Part shown: positions 56,355-64,000 of the stretch, in pieces | How positions within the stretch are numbered: position 1 is the first letter of the stretch | Layout of the letters: every line of letters starts with the position of its first letter | NCBI RefSeq assembly: GCF_021532655.1 | Contig: NZ_JAKGAS010000006.1 | Coordinates: 62,001 to 126,000 of the forward strand | Source of the DNA: Paraglaciecola algarum | GTDB lineage: Bacteria > Pseudomonadota > Gammaproteobacteria > Enterobacterales > Alteromonadaceae | Length of the DNA stretch: 64,000 nt | Reading direction: 5' to 3' | Program-made: the position numbers and the translations under genes | The notes under the pieces: generated by a model | Told to the model about the DNA's origin: nothing | The model's input: the letters and a program-made list of their open reading frames with translations, nothing else | The model's database searches: none

Positions 56355-56388
56355 GGGTATCAATTTTTGATAATTGAGTCTTTTCATA
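56355..56388 (+). promoter_or_regulatory. Two-box PUL promoter motif F
   Basis: GGGTATCAATTTTTG followed by CTTTTCATAC at the shared spacing, about 48 bp before the GH78 paralogue 3 start. Confidence 0.65.
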
Positions 56389-56435
56389 CATAACGGGCTT
56401 TAGTGGTCATTATTAATTAAGAGATAGTTATCAAC

Positions 56436-59228
56436 ATGATTAAATTAAATAGTATAAAAAGCTTAGGATTAATAAGTGTTTTAGCATTATCTGTATCCTG
56501 CAGTGATGCGAATAGCGAAATCAAGCCAGCATTAGTTATTGTTTCTGAATCATTAGTTATTGCCCCAAATATGCTGAAAGTGGGCGAAGGTTTTAAGGAT
56601 CCTCTGGGTTACTATGAGGCTGAACCTCGCTTTTCATGGGAAATATCTACCAAAGCAAAAGCTAACAGACAAACCGCCTACCAAATTCAAGTCGCTAGTA
56701 GCGAGAGCGCGCTAGTTGAATCACCTGATTTATGGAATAGCGACAAAGTATTATCAAGTGAAACCTCATGGGTTAACTACGGTGGTATCCCATTAAAATC
56801 AAGGCAAAAAGTATTTTGGAAGGTAAGGTTTTGGGATGAAAACGACCAAGTATCTAATTGGAGTAGAATCAATACTTTTGAATTAGGTTTATTAAAAAAT
56901 GCTGATTGGAAAAGCCAATGGATAGGTCACCCTGATACTGCACTTAAAGCTATCCCTTCTAAAGAGACAGTAGCAACACCACAATATCTACGTAAAACCT
57001 TTCAAGTGTCTGCAGATATAAAACAAGCGCGTTTATATATTACCGCTAAGGGGCTGTTTAAACCCTTTATTAATGGGCTTCAGGTATCAGAGAAAGATGT
57101 CATGACACCAGGCTGGACTCCCTATCAAAAGCGGATTGAAACGCTAACCTATGATTTAACTGAAAAGTTAACTCAAGGTGAAAACACCCTAGCGGCAAGT
57201 CTAGCGGGGGGGTGGTACTCGGGTCGTGTGGCCGATTTAAAGGAGCAGGATCATGTGTTACCACCACGATTGTTAGCCCAGTTAGAAATTACCTATGAAA
57301 ACGGTCAAGTCGATATTATTACCACTGATAATAATTGGAAAACGACGCAAGAGGGCCCGATACGTTTTGCCAGTAACTATGATGGCGAGCGCTATGAGCA
57401 AGGTTATGAAATGCCCGGTTGGACTAGTAACAGTTTCAATGATCATAATTGGGCTAATGCCATTGCAGAGCCGCTAGACGAAAATGTTAAGTTAAGACCT
57501 AAACGTCATGAGCCTATCAGATTCATTGAAGAATTAGCGATTGAATCCATTGTAAGCCAGAAAGGTGATGTTGTGATCCTTGATTTTGGTCAAAACATGG
57601 TTGGAGTTCCACGCATCAATATTCCAGTGATTGCTGGTCAAGAAGTCAGAATTCGATTTGCCGAAGCCTTGCACAAAGGAGCGTTTTATACCGACAATTA
57701 CCGTAGCGCATTATCAACTGATTATTACTTACCTAACCAAACGGGAAACATCGAATATCAACCCACCTTTACCTATCATGGCTATCGTTATATTGAGATA
57801 AAAGGTTTTGATCCATCTAAAATTGCTACTAAAGATTGGGCAACGGCTTTGATACAGCACTCTGATATCAAACTATATGGCAACTTTACATCTTCTCATA
57901 CAAAACTGAATCAATTGTCTGAAAACATAGTGTGGGGCTTGCGCAGTAACTTTTATGATATTCCGCTAGATTGTCCACAACGTGATGAGCGTTTAGGTTG
58001 GACTGGTGATGCCAATGTATTTGTTACCCCTTCAATGTACATGGCTGATGTTTATGGTTTTTGGTCTGCATGGCTAGAAAGTGTTCGAGAAGATCAAAAA
58101 GAAGATGGCATGATCCCCGTATATGTGCCGTTTGTTGAGTGGATTAATTGGGCTTCATCAGGCTGGGGAGATGCAGCAACCATCATCCCTTGGGAGCTTT
58201 ACATGGTAACTGGCGACAAAACGATTCTTGTCGACAATTATGACATGATGAAAGGCTGGGTTAATTATCATACTAGCCACTCAACTAAACATATATCTAA
58301 TATGAAAACGTTTGGCGATTGGTTGCAACCATACCCTGATGCAAGCAGTCTTGATGATGGTGAAGGCGGCGCTCATGGTGATACCGATTATTCATTAATT
58401 TCAACCGCATTTTATGCACGTTCAGTTGAGCTCACCATAAAGTCAGCCAAAGTATTAAATAAAACAGATGATGTTAAAAAGCTTTCCGCATTACACAAAA
58501 AAATTGTTACCGCTTACAGAGAACACTTTTTTGATGAGCAATTACTCCCTAAAAAAGGTATGACTACACAAACTAGTTATTTATTAGGCCTTGAGTTTGG
58601 TTTGTTTAAGCCAGAAGAAAAGGGCTTAGCCTTAGAGAAGCTTATTGAATTGCTACACAAAGCAGATAATCATTTAAGAACGGGATTTTTAGGTACGCCG
58701 TTATTGATTTCTGTCTTAAAAACAGCCGATCGTAGTGATCTTATTTACGATTTATTGTTTAAAGAAACATACCCTTCTTGGTTCTACTCTATCAATAATG
58801 GTGCGACAACAACTTGGGAGCGTTGGAATTCCTATACTATAGATGAAGGGTTTAACCCTCAGGGCATGAACTCACTTAATCATTATGCTTACGGGACGGT
58901 CTCACGCTGGTTTTACGAGGGGATATTAGGCATTAATCCGCTGACAGCTGGCTTTAAACATATTCGTATTGAGCCGCAATTTAGTGACAAACTCAGCCAA
59001 GCAAAAGGTGGCTATATCACCCCTCAAGGCGAAGTAACAATTGATTGGACGATTGTTGCTGGGCAGTTGACTATGAGTGTAAACGTACCTAAAAACACCA
59101 CCGCCGACATTCTGCTACCTAAGGTAAATGCCAAGAGTATGACTCTTAACGGTAATAAATTGGCTGTTAACGGATTAAAGAGCTTACAGCCCGGTACTTA
59201 TGTTATAGCGGGCTCAATTTCTTTGTAA
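56436..59228 (+). CDS. GH78 alpha-L-rhamnosidase, lipoprotein, paralogue 3
   Basis: 930 residues with a lipoprotein signal (ALSVSCSD, Cys23). GH78 motifs: ARLYITAKGLFKPFINGL, LDCPQRDERLGWTGDA and GATTTWERWNS. It is closest to paralogue 2 at 43538, with a nearly identical C-terminal sheet domain, and less similar to paralogue 1 at 21706. It stands alone between motif F and a strong terminator, so it is probably monocistronic. Differences among the three may reflect different linkages or sulfation neighbours. Confidence 0.92.
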   Translation: MIKLNSIKSLGLISVLALSVSCSDANSEIKPALVIVSESLVIAPNMLKVGEGFKDPLGYYEAEPRFSWEISTKAKANRQTAYQIQVASSESALVESPDLWNSDKVLSSETSWVNYGGIPLKSRQKVFWKVRFWDENDQVSNWSRINTFELGLLKNADWKSQWIGHPDTALKAIPSKETVATPQYLRKTFQVSADIKQARLYITAKGLFKPFINGLQVSEKDVMTPGWTPYQKRIETLTYDLTEKLTQGENTLAASLAGGWYSGRVADLKEQDHVLPPRLLAQLEITYENGQVDIITTDNNWKTTQEGPIRFASNYDGERYEQGYEMPGWTSNSFNDHNWANAIAEPLDENVKLRPKRHEPIRFIEELAIESIVSQKGDVVILDFGQNMVGVPRINIPVIAGQEVRIRFAEALHKGAFYTDNYRSALSTDYYLPNQTGNIEYQPTFTYHGYRYIEIKGFDPSKIATKDWATALIQHSDIKLYGNFTSSHTKLNQLSENIVWGLRSNFYDIPLDCPQRDERLGWTGDANVFVTPSMYMADVYGFWSAWLESVREDQKEDGMIPVYVPFVEWINWASSGWGDAATIIPWELYMVTGDKTILVDNYDMMKGWVNYHTSHSTKHISNMKTFGDWLQPYPDASSLDDGEGGAHGDTDYSLISTAFYARSVELTIKSAKVLNKTDDVKKLSALHKKIVTAYREHFFDEQLLPKKGMTTQTSYLLGLEFGLFKPEEKGLALEKLIELLHKADNHLRTGFLGTPLLISVLKTADRSDLIYDLLFKETYPSWFYSINNGATTTWERWNSYTIDEGFNPQGMNSLNHYAYGTVSRWFYEGILGINPLTAGFKHIRIEPQFSDKLSQAKGGYITPQGEVTIDWTIVAGQLTMSVNVPKNTTADILLPKVNAKSMTLNGNKLAVNGLKSLQPGTYVIAGSISL

Positions 59229-59253
59229 ATAAACAGTGCTTTTTACATCAATA

Positions 59254-59279
59254 GGTTATCTACGGATAACCTTTTTTTT
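59254..59279 (+). terminator. Terminator after GH78 paralogue 3
   Basis: GGTTATC (59254-59260) and GATAACC (59265-59271) with a TACG tetraloop, followed by eight T. Confidence 0.9.
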
Positions 59280-59539
59280 AAGCTTGTTATTAACGCTTGG
59301 CTTATTGTTTTTTCATCTCACGACTATCTAAATAATCAAGAGTACTTAGCACTGAATATAGTTTTTTGAGTTATTTTGATTTGAAATGATTTTATACGGT
59401 GTATAATGAGTTAAAATAATGTTTGTTTTGTTTGGTAGTTGTAAATAGGCCGCCGTTTTAATGTTGTTGGATTTATAGCTTTAGGTGTTTATTAAAATCA
59501 AAACAGTCGAGTACGGTAAGTTTTATTTATAGGTGAATT
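59280..59539 (+). promoter_or_regulatory. Intergenic region with probable sigma-70 promoter
   Basis: No gene seen. TATAAT at 59402-59407 with TTTGAA or TTGAAA about 15-16 bp upstream gives a housekeeping-type promoter for the oxidoreductase genes. No two-box PUL motif is present. Confidence 0.4.
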
Positions 59540-60109
59540 ATGCAATCCCATACCATTACACGGCGCGTATTTATCGGCGCTAGTACGTTTATTTTGTCAG
59601 TTCCCTTGTTGGCCTCTTCTTTTAATAAGCAGAGAAGTTTAATAGAAATCACCCAAGATGGGCAGTTTTTCTCTTCTTCAGAACTTACTGTTTTGTCGGA
59701 TGTTGCCGATATCATGTTGCCTAAAACTGATACACCCAGTGCCACTGATGCACACGTGGTGGTTATTCTAGATGCCATGATGCTAAGTTGGGCTGTAACC
59801 CATACCCAAGAGCAGTTTCGTGCGTGTATTAAGTTAATTGAAGACCTAGCGACACAAACTTATGACTCGGTTTACATAAATCTTTCCTTGGCGAAACGAA
59901 GCCAATTAATCACTGAGTTAGATAGTCGTGCCTTTGAGCAAAAAAAGTCAAACATGTCAGTCAATTATCGTCGACTAAAGGAAATGATTTTCCATATTTA
60001 TTATACCTCTGAACAAGTCGCCACTGATTATGTCGCTATGCCAGGTGGTTACGCGGGGGATATATCCAAAACTGAGTTTGAAGCAGCGCAAAAACGAGGT
60101 TACTTATGA
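59540..60109 (+). CDS. Gluconate 2-dehydrogenase subunit 3-like protein, Tat-exported
   Basis: 189 residues with a twin-arginine-type signal (TRRVFIGASTFILSVPLLA). The body matches the small subunit that accompanies membrane-bound GMC dehydrogenases (LTVLSDVADIMLPKTDTPSA, then helical segments ending TEFEAAQKRGYL). It overlaps the next gene, a GMC oxidoreductase, by 4 bp. In the known complexes this subunit helps Tat export and maturation of the FAD subunit. A cytochrome subunit is not seen nearby. Confidence 0.82.
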   Translation: MQSHTITRRVFIGASTFILSVPLLASSFNKQRSLIEITQDGQFFSSSELTVLSDVADIMLPKTDTPSATDAHVVVILDAMMLSWAVTHTQEQFRACIKLIEDLATQTYDSVYINLSLAKRSQLITELDSRAFEQKKSNMSVNYRRLKEMIFHIYYTSEQVATDYVAMPGGYAGDISKTEFEAAQKRGYL

Positions 60110-61836
60110 GCCAGAGTAGTTCGCAACAGTATGACGTGATAGTTGTTGGATCAGGTATAACAGGTGGTTGGGCAGCGAAAGAGTTTTGTGAGAAAGGTTA
60201 TAAAACCTTAGTAGTAGAGCGTGGTCGTCATTTAGACCATCCGAGTAAAGAATATAACGACATGAAAGCCCCATGGGAGTTAGATAATCATGGATTAGCG
60301 CCAGAACGACTAGCCGAAGAAGGCCATTACGGTATGTTGTTAGCTAAAAAGGGTGTACTTAAATCTGATTCCATTCAATTTTTTGCTGATGATAAAGAAT
60401 ACCCTTATTCCTATCCATCCAAGCGACCATTTATGTGGACCCGAGGATACCAACTTGGGGGGCGCTCCATTACGTGGGGGCGACAAGTGTTACGTTGGGG
60501 CAAAAAGGATTTTGAATCGAATGCTAAAGATGGTCATGGGGTGCCTTGGCCCATTGGTTATGATGATTTGGCACCATGGTACGACTATGTTGAGTCGTTT
60601 ATTGGCGTGTCAGCAAATAAAGACGGTCTTGATTCTGTACCTGATGGTGTATTTCAAACACCATGGGAAATGAGCAGTGCTGAAAAATATATAGCAAAAA
60701 ACCTAGCCAAAACGTATTCAGATAGACGTCTCATTGTTGGCCGAGCGGCAAATTTAACTAAGCCAACAGCACAACAAAGTGCATTGGGCAGGGCTCAATG
60801 TCAGGCTCGCTCTCATTGTCAACGTGGGTGTACCTTAGGAGCATATTTTAGTTCACTGTCAGCTACCTTGCCGGCAGCTCGCAATACTCATAATTTAACT
60901 ATAGTCACTGATTCAATTGTATCGACTGTGGATTATGACGAAGCCAGGGGTAAAGCATCTGGGGTGACAGTTATCGATGCTAAAACAAAAGAGAAACGGA
61001 GTTACAAAGCGCGAGTCGTATTTTTGTGTGCATCTGCTTTAGGTTCGGTGCAAATATTATTGAATTCAAAATCTAAACGCTTCCCAACGGGATTAGCAAA
61101 CTCTAGTGGAGTAGTCGGGCGTTACATTATGGATCACTTTACAGGGGTGATTGCCAAATCTGAAGTTTTAGGGTTAGAAGACAGATACGCCTTTGGCCGT
61201 CGGCCAATCGCCACTTATATACCTAACTATCGTCATGAAAAAGCTGAGGATGTAGATTTTATTCGAGGCTTTGGTTTTCAAACCACGGCAAGGGAGAGAC
61301 CAAAAATCGCTACCTTTGGCAAAAAATCCGGCATTGGTGTAATGGCTAAAGAGCAAGCAAAGCAAGATAAACCTTGGGAGTTTAAGGCCTTAATGTATGG
61401 TGAAATGTTGCCCTACTATGATAGCCGCGCTAGCTTACATCCGAGTAAAGTCGATCAGTGGGGTATTCCTCAACTACATATTGACGCTAAGCTCAAAGAC
61501 AACGAACGTAATATGATTAAACAAGCGGCAGCAGACATACAAGAAATGTTAGAAGTAGGTGGCTGTAGCAATATTACTATCCGCGAAACTCCACCTAATA
61601 AACATTTAATGGTAGGTAACCGCACTCATGAAATGGGCGGTGCTTGTATGGGCGCAGATCCCAAAACCTCAGTACTAAATAAATGGGCACAAGCTCATGA
61701 TGTGGCTAACCTATTTATTACAGACGGCGCATGTATGTCTTCATGCGCTACTCAAAACCCTTCACTGACTTACATGGCCATTACCGCGCGGGCAGCTGAT
61801 CATGCAGCTAAATTAATGGAACAAGGTCAATTGTAA
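60106..61836 (+). CDS. GMC-family FAD-dependent sugar/alcohol dehydrogenase, large subunit
   Basis: 576 residues. The dinucleotide-binding motif VIVVGSGITGGWAAKEF is near 10-26, the GMC substrate segment GGRSITWGRQVLRW is near 118-131, and the C-terminal GMC region has MGGACMGAD and NPSLTYMAITARAADH. It is likely the catalytic subunit of a periplasmic dehydrogenase oxidising a sugar or sugar acid, exported with the small subunit encoded just upstream. A Cys-rich segment (CQARSHCQRGC near 232-242) may bind an iron-sulfur cluster, as in related fructose/glucose dehydrogenases. Substrate unknown. Confidence 0.85.
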   Translation: MSQSSSQQYDVIVVGSGITGGWAAKEFCEKGYKTLVVERGRHLDHPSKEYNDMKAPWELDNHGLAPERLAEEGHYGMLLAKKGVLKSDSIQFFADDKEYPYSYPSKRPFMWTRGYQLGGRSITWGRQVLRWGKKDFESNAKDGHGVPWPIGYDDLAPWYDYVESFIGVSANKDGLDSVPDGVFQTPWEMSSAEKYIAKNLAKTYSDRRLIVGRAANLTKPTAQQSALGRAQCQARSHCQRGCTLGAYFSSLSATLPAARNTHNLTIVTDSIVSTVDYDEARGKASGVTVIDAKTKEKRSYKARVVFLCASALGSVQILLNSKSKRFPTGLANSSGVVGRYIMDHFTGVIAKSEVLGLEDRYAFGRRPIATYIPNYRHEKAEDVDFIRGFGFQTTARERPKIATFGKKSGIGVMAKEQAKQDKPWEFKALMYGEMLPYYDSRASLHPSKVDQWGIPQLHIDAKLKDNERNMIKQAAADIQEMLEVGGCSNITIRETPPNKHLMVGNRTHEMGGACMGADPKTSVLNKWAQAHDVANLFITDGACMSSCATQNPSLTYMAITARAADHAAKLMEQGQL

Positions 61837-61855
61837 TGCAGCAAGGAAAACCATA

Positions 61856-62788
61856 ATGGATAGACGTAAATTTATTGGTAGTTCATTAGTCGCTGGTTTA
61901 GCCACCACAGGCTTAACTTCCTGTGTTTCTAACAGTTCAATTAAAACTGATCAGAAATCAGATATTTTATCCTTATCTGAGAGACAAAAATGGCTAGCGC
62001 CGTTTGCTTGTAATATTGAACAGTGGTTTCGACCTATGCCATTTTTAGACAGAATTAATGCAGCTAAAGCCTTAGGGTTTTCAGCAGTTGAAATCTGGAA
62101 CCCCAATCAAGCCAAAAAAGGTAAAACCCCCGAATCTATCGCTAAAAGGGCAAAAGAGCAGGGGATCACTATTACTACCTATTCCCCCAGTGCGCCTAAT
62201 TTTGCTGATCCTAAAAACGAACAAGCATTTATGCAGTGGTTAGATGGGGCGATTGCAGCAGGTAAAACCCTTAATATTCCTAATTTTAATTTAACCGGTC
62301 ATAAGTTGATTGAAGGACTCAGCGAAGCCCAAATGTTGGAAAACTACACTCGGGTATTAAAAAAGGTGGCTCCGAGATTAGAAGCCGTAAACATGGTTGC
62401 TACCATCGAACCCTATAACCCCTTTAATCATCCGGGCCATTTTATCTATGGTAATGAACCCGCCTTAAGTATCTGCCGTGAAGTGAATTCTCCCAGCGTA
62501 AAAATCAATTGGGACTTTTTCCACATGCAACGTACCAATGGCAATTTGATCACTAATTTAGAAAATGGTTTTGACCAAGTGGCCTATATCCAATTTGCAG
62601 ATTCTCCAAGTAGGAATCAACCGGGTACAGGAGAGGTGGCCTACGGCAAAGTGTTCACCCGTCTACGAGAGTTAGGTTATACCGGCTATATCGGCGCTGA
62701 ATTTTTCCCAGAGAATAAAGATAGTTTACGAGCTGCATCTGATTTGGCTAGGTTAGCCAAAAGCATTAATTTGCAGCCTAGTTTTTAA
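61856..62788 (+). CDS. Secreted xylose-isomerase-like TIM-barrel protein
   Basis: 310 residues. The N-terminus is a Tat/lipoprotein-like signal (DRRKFIGSSLVAGLATTGL, then TSC). The rest is a TIM barrel of the AP endonuclease 2/hydroxypyruvate-isomerase type, with likely metal ligands in TIEPYNPF, INWDFFHMQRT and IGAEFFPE. It starts 19 bp after the GMC gene and probably belongs to the same transcript. Exported members often accompany GMC oxidoreductases and may epimerise or isomerise oxidised sugars; the reaction here is unknown. Confidence 0.8.
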   Translation: MDRRKFIGSSLVAGLATTGLTSCVSNSSIKTDQKSDILSLSERQKWLAPFACNIEQWFRPMPFLDRINAAKALGFSAVEIWNPNQAKKGKTPESIAKRAKEQGITITTYSPSAPNFADPKNEQAFMQWLDGAIAAGKTLNIPNFNLTGHKLIEGLSEAQMLENYTRVLKKVAPRLEAVNMVATIEPYNPFNHPGHFIYGNEPALSICREVNSPSVKINWDFFHMQRTNGNLITNLENGFDQVAYIQFADSPSRNQPGTGEVAYGKVFTRLRELGYTGYIGAEFFPENKDSLRAASDLARLAKSINLQPSF

Positions 62789-62881
62789 TCAAGTTAATGA
62801 GCCTTGTTTGAAGCAACTGTGCAAATTAAATAATAAACCTTAAGTGTATTGAACTTTAAATTGGAAAATTGAAATCAAAGT

Positions 62882-64000
62882 ATGAGTCAAAATTTTAACT
62901 ATGGATCAATGAAAACCATATGCTCGCTTGCACTTTTTAGTCTGCTAGCCTGTGGCCAAGTTAAGGAATCACAGCAAGCCAATAGTAAATTTAAGCCTGA
63001 ATTTAACCTAAATGCTTTAAAGCAGGGCTTTATCCAACCTGATAAAAAATACTATCCAGAGACTTGGTTTCATCTAAATGGAAAAAATATTAGTCAAGCT
63101 GGGCTAACGGCTGATTTAGAGGCCATTGCTCAATCAGGTATACAGGGTATTCAACTGTTTAACAAAAAAGGCCCCGCCTATCCTAATGTAGAACAAGTGG
63201 CTATTTTAACTCCAGAGTGGGAGCAAATGATTGCTCATGTAGCTGATGAAACACAACGTTTGGGTTTAAATTTAACTTTTCAAAATTGTCCTGGCTGGTC
63301 AATGGCCGGAGGCCCTTGGGTGCCGGTAGAAGAGTCACAGCGTGAGCTGGTTGAACATGTGTTTTATATGAAAGGTGGTCAACAAATACAGCAAAATCTG
63401 GCCATCAAATCAGATTATTTAAGCGCAGATCGTAACTATCAAGATGTTCAGACCCTAGCGTTTAGAACACCGCTTGATGAAGAAAAGGTGGGTTTAGTGC
63501 CGGTTAAATACCAAACCAATAATCCTATCGTACCTTGGGAAAATGTTTTTGAGCCGCAAAAACGAGTGGTATTTAACCCTAAGAAGATCCACCCGCAAGA
63601 GCCGTTTAAAACCTATCAACAGCAAAATATTAATTACGTTAATGGCGAGCCCACTTGGGTAGCGGTCACGTTTTCACAAGCTACCACACTGCGCAGTATA
63701 GAGTTACCACCCATACGTACTGTGTTAACTAACCGATTATTACCTAAAGTAGACATAGGGTTATTGGTCGAAGCTCAACAAGAAAATGGTCAGTGGCTTA
63801 AGGTTGCACAGTTACAAGTACCTACCAGTCATTGGTACGATAACGATTATCCTGTGACCTTGTCCGTACCTGAAACCAAAGCCAGCTCGTTCAAACTTAC
63901 CTTTACTCAAGACCCTTTGTTTTTGTCTTATTTAAGTTTTAATGGCCAAGTCAGGTTACACAATCACCAAGCAAAGGCCGCAAAAAGCTCCCGTGGCTTA
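62882..64000 (+). CDS. GH106 alpha-L-rhamnosidase-like lipoprotein, partial (3' end outside window)
   Basis: The frame is open from 62882 to the window edge (373 codons). A start at 62909 (MKTICSLALFSLLACG) gives a cleaner lipoprotein signal and may be the real one; both have weak ribosome sites. GH106 features are seen: ETWFHLNGKNISQAG, LEAIAQSGIQGIQLF, and the characteristic FQNCPGWSMAGGPWV. It should release alpha-L-rhamnose, complementing the three GH78 enzymes, or act on a different linkage. The remaining domains lie beyond 64000. Confidence 0.82.
   Translation, partial: MSQNFNYGSMKTICSLALFSLLACGQVKESQQANSKFKPEFNLNALKQGFIQPDKKYYPETWFHLNGKNISQAGLTADLEAIAQSGIQGIQLFNKKGPAYPNVEQVAILTPEWEQMIAHVADETQRLGLNLTFQNCPGWSMAGGPWVPVEESQRELVEHVFYMKGGQQIQQNLAIKSDYLSADRNYQDVQTLAFRTPLDEEKVGLVPVKYQTNNPIVPWENVFEPQKRVVFNPKKIHPQEPFKTYQQQNINYVNGEPTWVAVTFSQATTLRSIELPPIRTVLTNRLLPKVDIGLLVEAQQENGQWLKVAQLQVPTSHWYDNDYPVTLSVPETKASSFKLTFTQDPLFLSYLSFNGQVRLHNHQAKAAKSSRGL

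Larger units (their letters stand above)
55946..56435. other. Divergent intergenic region with two PUL promoter motifs
   Basis: Separates TonB receptor 2 from GH78 paralogue 3. It contains motif G (minus) and motif F (plus). The roughly 290 bp between motif G and the receptor start holds no gene that I can support. Confidence 0.6.

Overview
The window looks like a chromosomal stretch of a marine, alga-degrading gammaproteobacterium of the Alteromonadales (Alteromonas/Paraglaciecola/Catenovulum-like). This rests on the low-to-moderate GC, TonB-dependent receptors without SusD partners, PL24/PL25-type BNR lyases, and abundant sulfatases and rhamnosidases. Species was not determined. Almost all of it is one polysaccharide-utilisation region whose enzyme set fits ulvan (sulfated rhamnose, glucuronic/iduronic acid, xylose).

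Layout. (1) 98-6660, minus strand: two bicistronic units, each a secreted BNR lyase (PL24-type at 3571-6660, PL25-type at 663-2879) with Ig-like modules and a C-terminal dockerin, followed by a small cohesin-like protein with a PEP-CTERM anchor. (2) 7180-10921, plus strand: a BlaI/M56-peptidase pair with a Sel1/TonB-like protein behind a double BlaI-type operator. (3) 10957-21242, minus strand: one seven-gene run of sulfatase, NHL propeller, PSCyt/DUF1549/DUF1553 protein, DUF1501 protein, cytochrome c, cytochrome b and a PL24 lyase without dockerin. (4) 21706-35211, minus strand: GH78; a divergent BNR lyase plus heparinase-like protein; a TonB receptor plus Ig/beta-helix lipoprotein. (5) 35462-37830, minus strand: ECF sigma factor and LamG-bearing anti-sigma factor. 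(6) 38055-50286, plus strand: GH105, heparinase II/III-like lyase, sulfatase, GH78, sulfatase, and a clan GH-A-like hydrolase with a GlyGly-CTERM tail. (7) 50515-52877: a second ECF/LamG pair. (8) 52943-55945, minus strand: second TonB receptor. (9) 56436-64000, plus strand: third GH78, a gluconate-dehydrogenase-like small subunit plus GMC oxidoreductase, a secreted TIM-barrel protein and the start of a GH106 rhamnosidase that runs off the window.

How it may work together: BNR and heparinase-like lyases cut the polymer, some held at the surface by dockerin-cohesin contacts. TonB receptors import oligosaccharides; GH105 removes the unsaturated uronic acid, and sulfatases with GH78/GH106 release rhamnose. 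Seven intergenic sites share a two-box promoter-like motif (GGGTATCAATT, then TATTCAT at fixed spacing) ahead of PUL transcription units. I infer these are targets of one or both ECF sigma factors, whose anti-sigma partners carry carbohydrate-binding-type LamG domains.

The two most novel-looking items are the putative anchored cohesin/dockerin 'ulvanosome' and the ECF-LamG regulon with its shared promoter motif. Neither has been tested here by database search or structure prediction.
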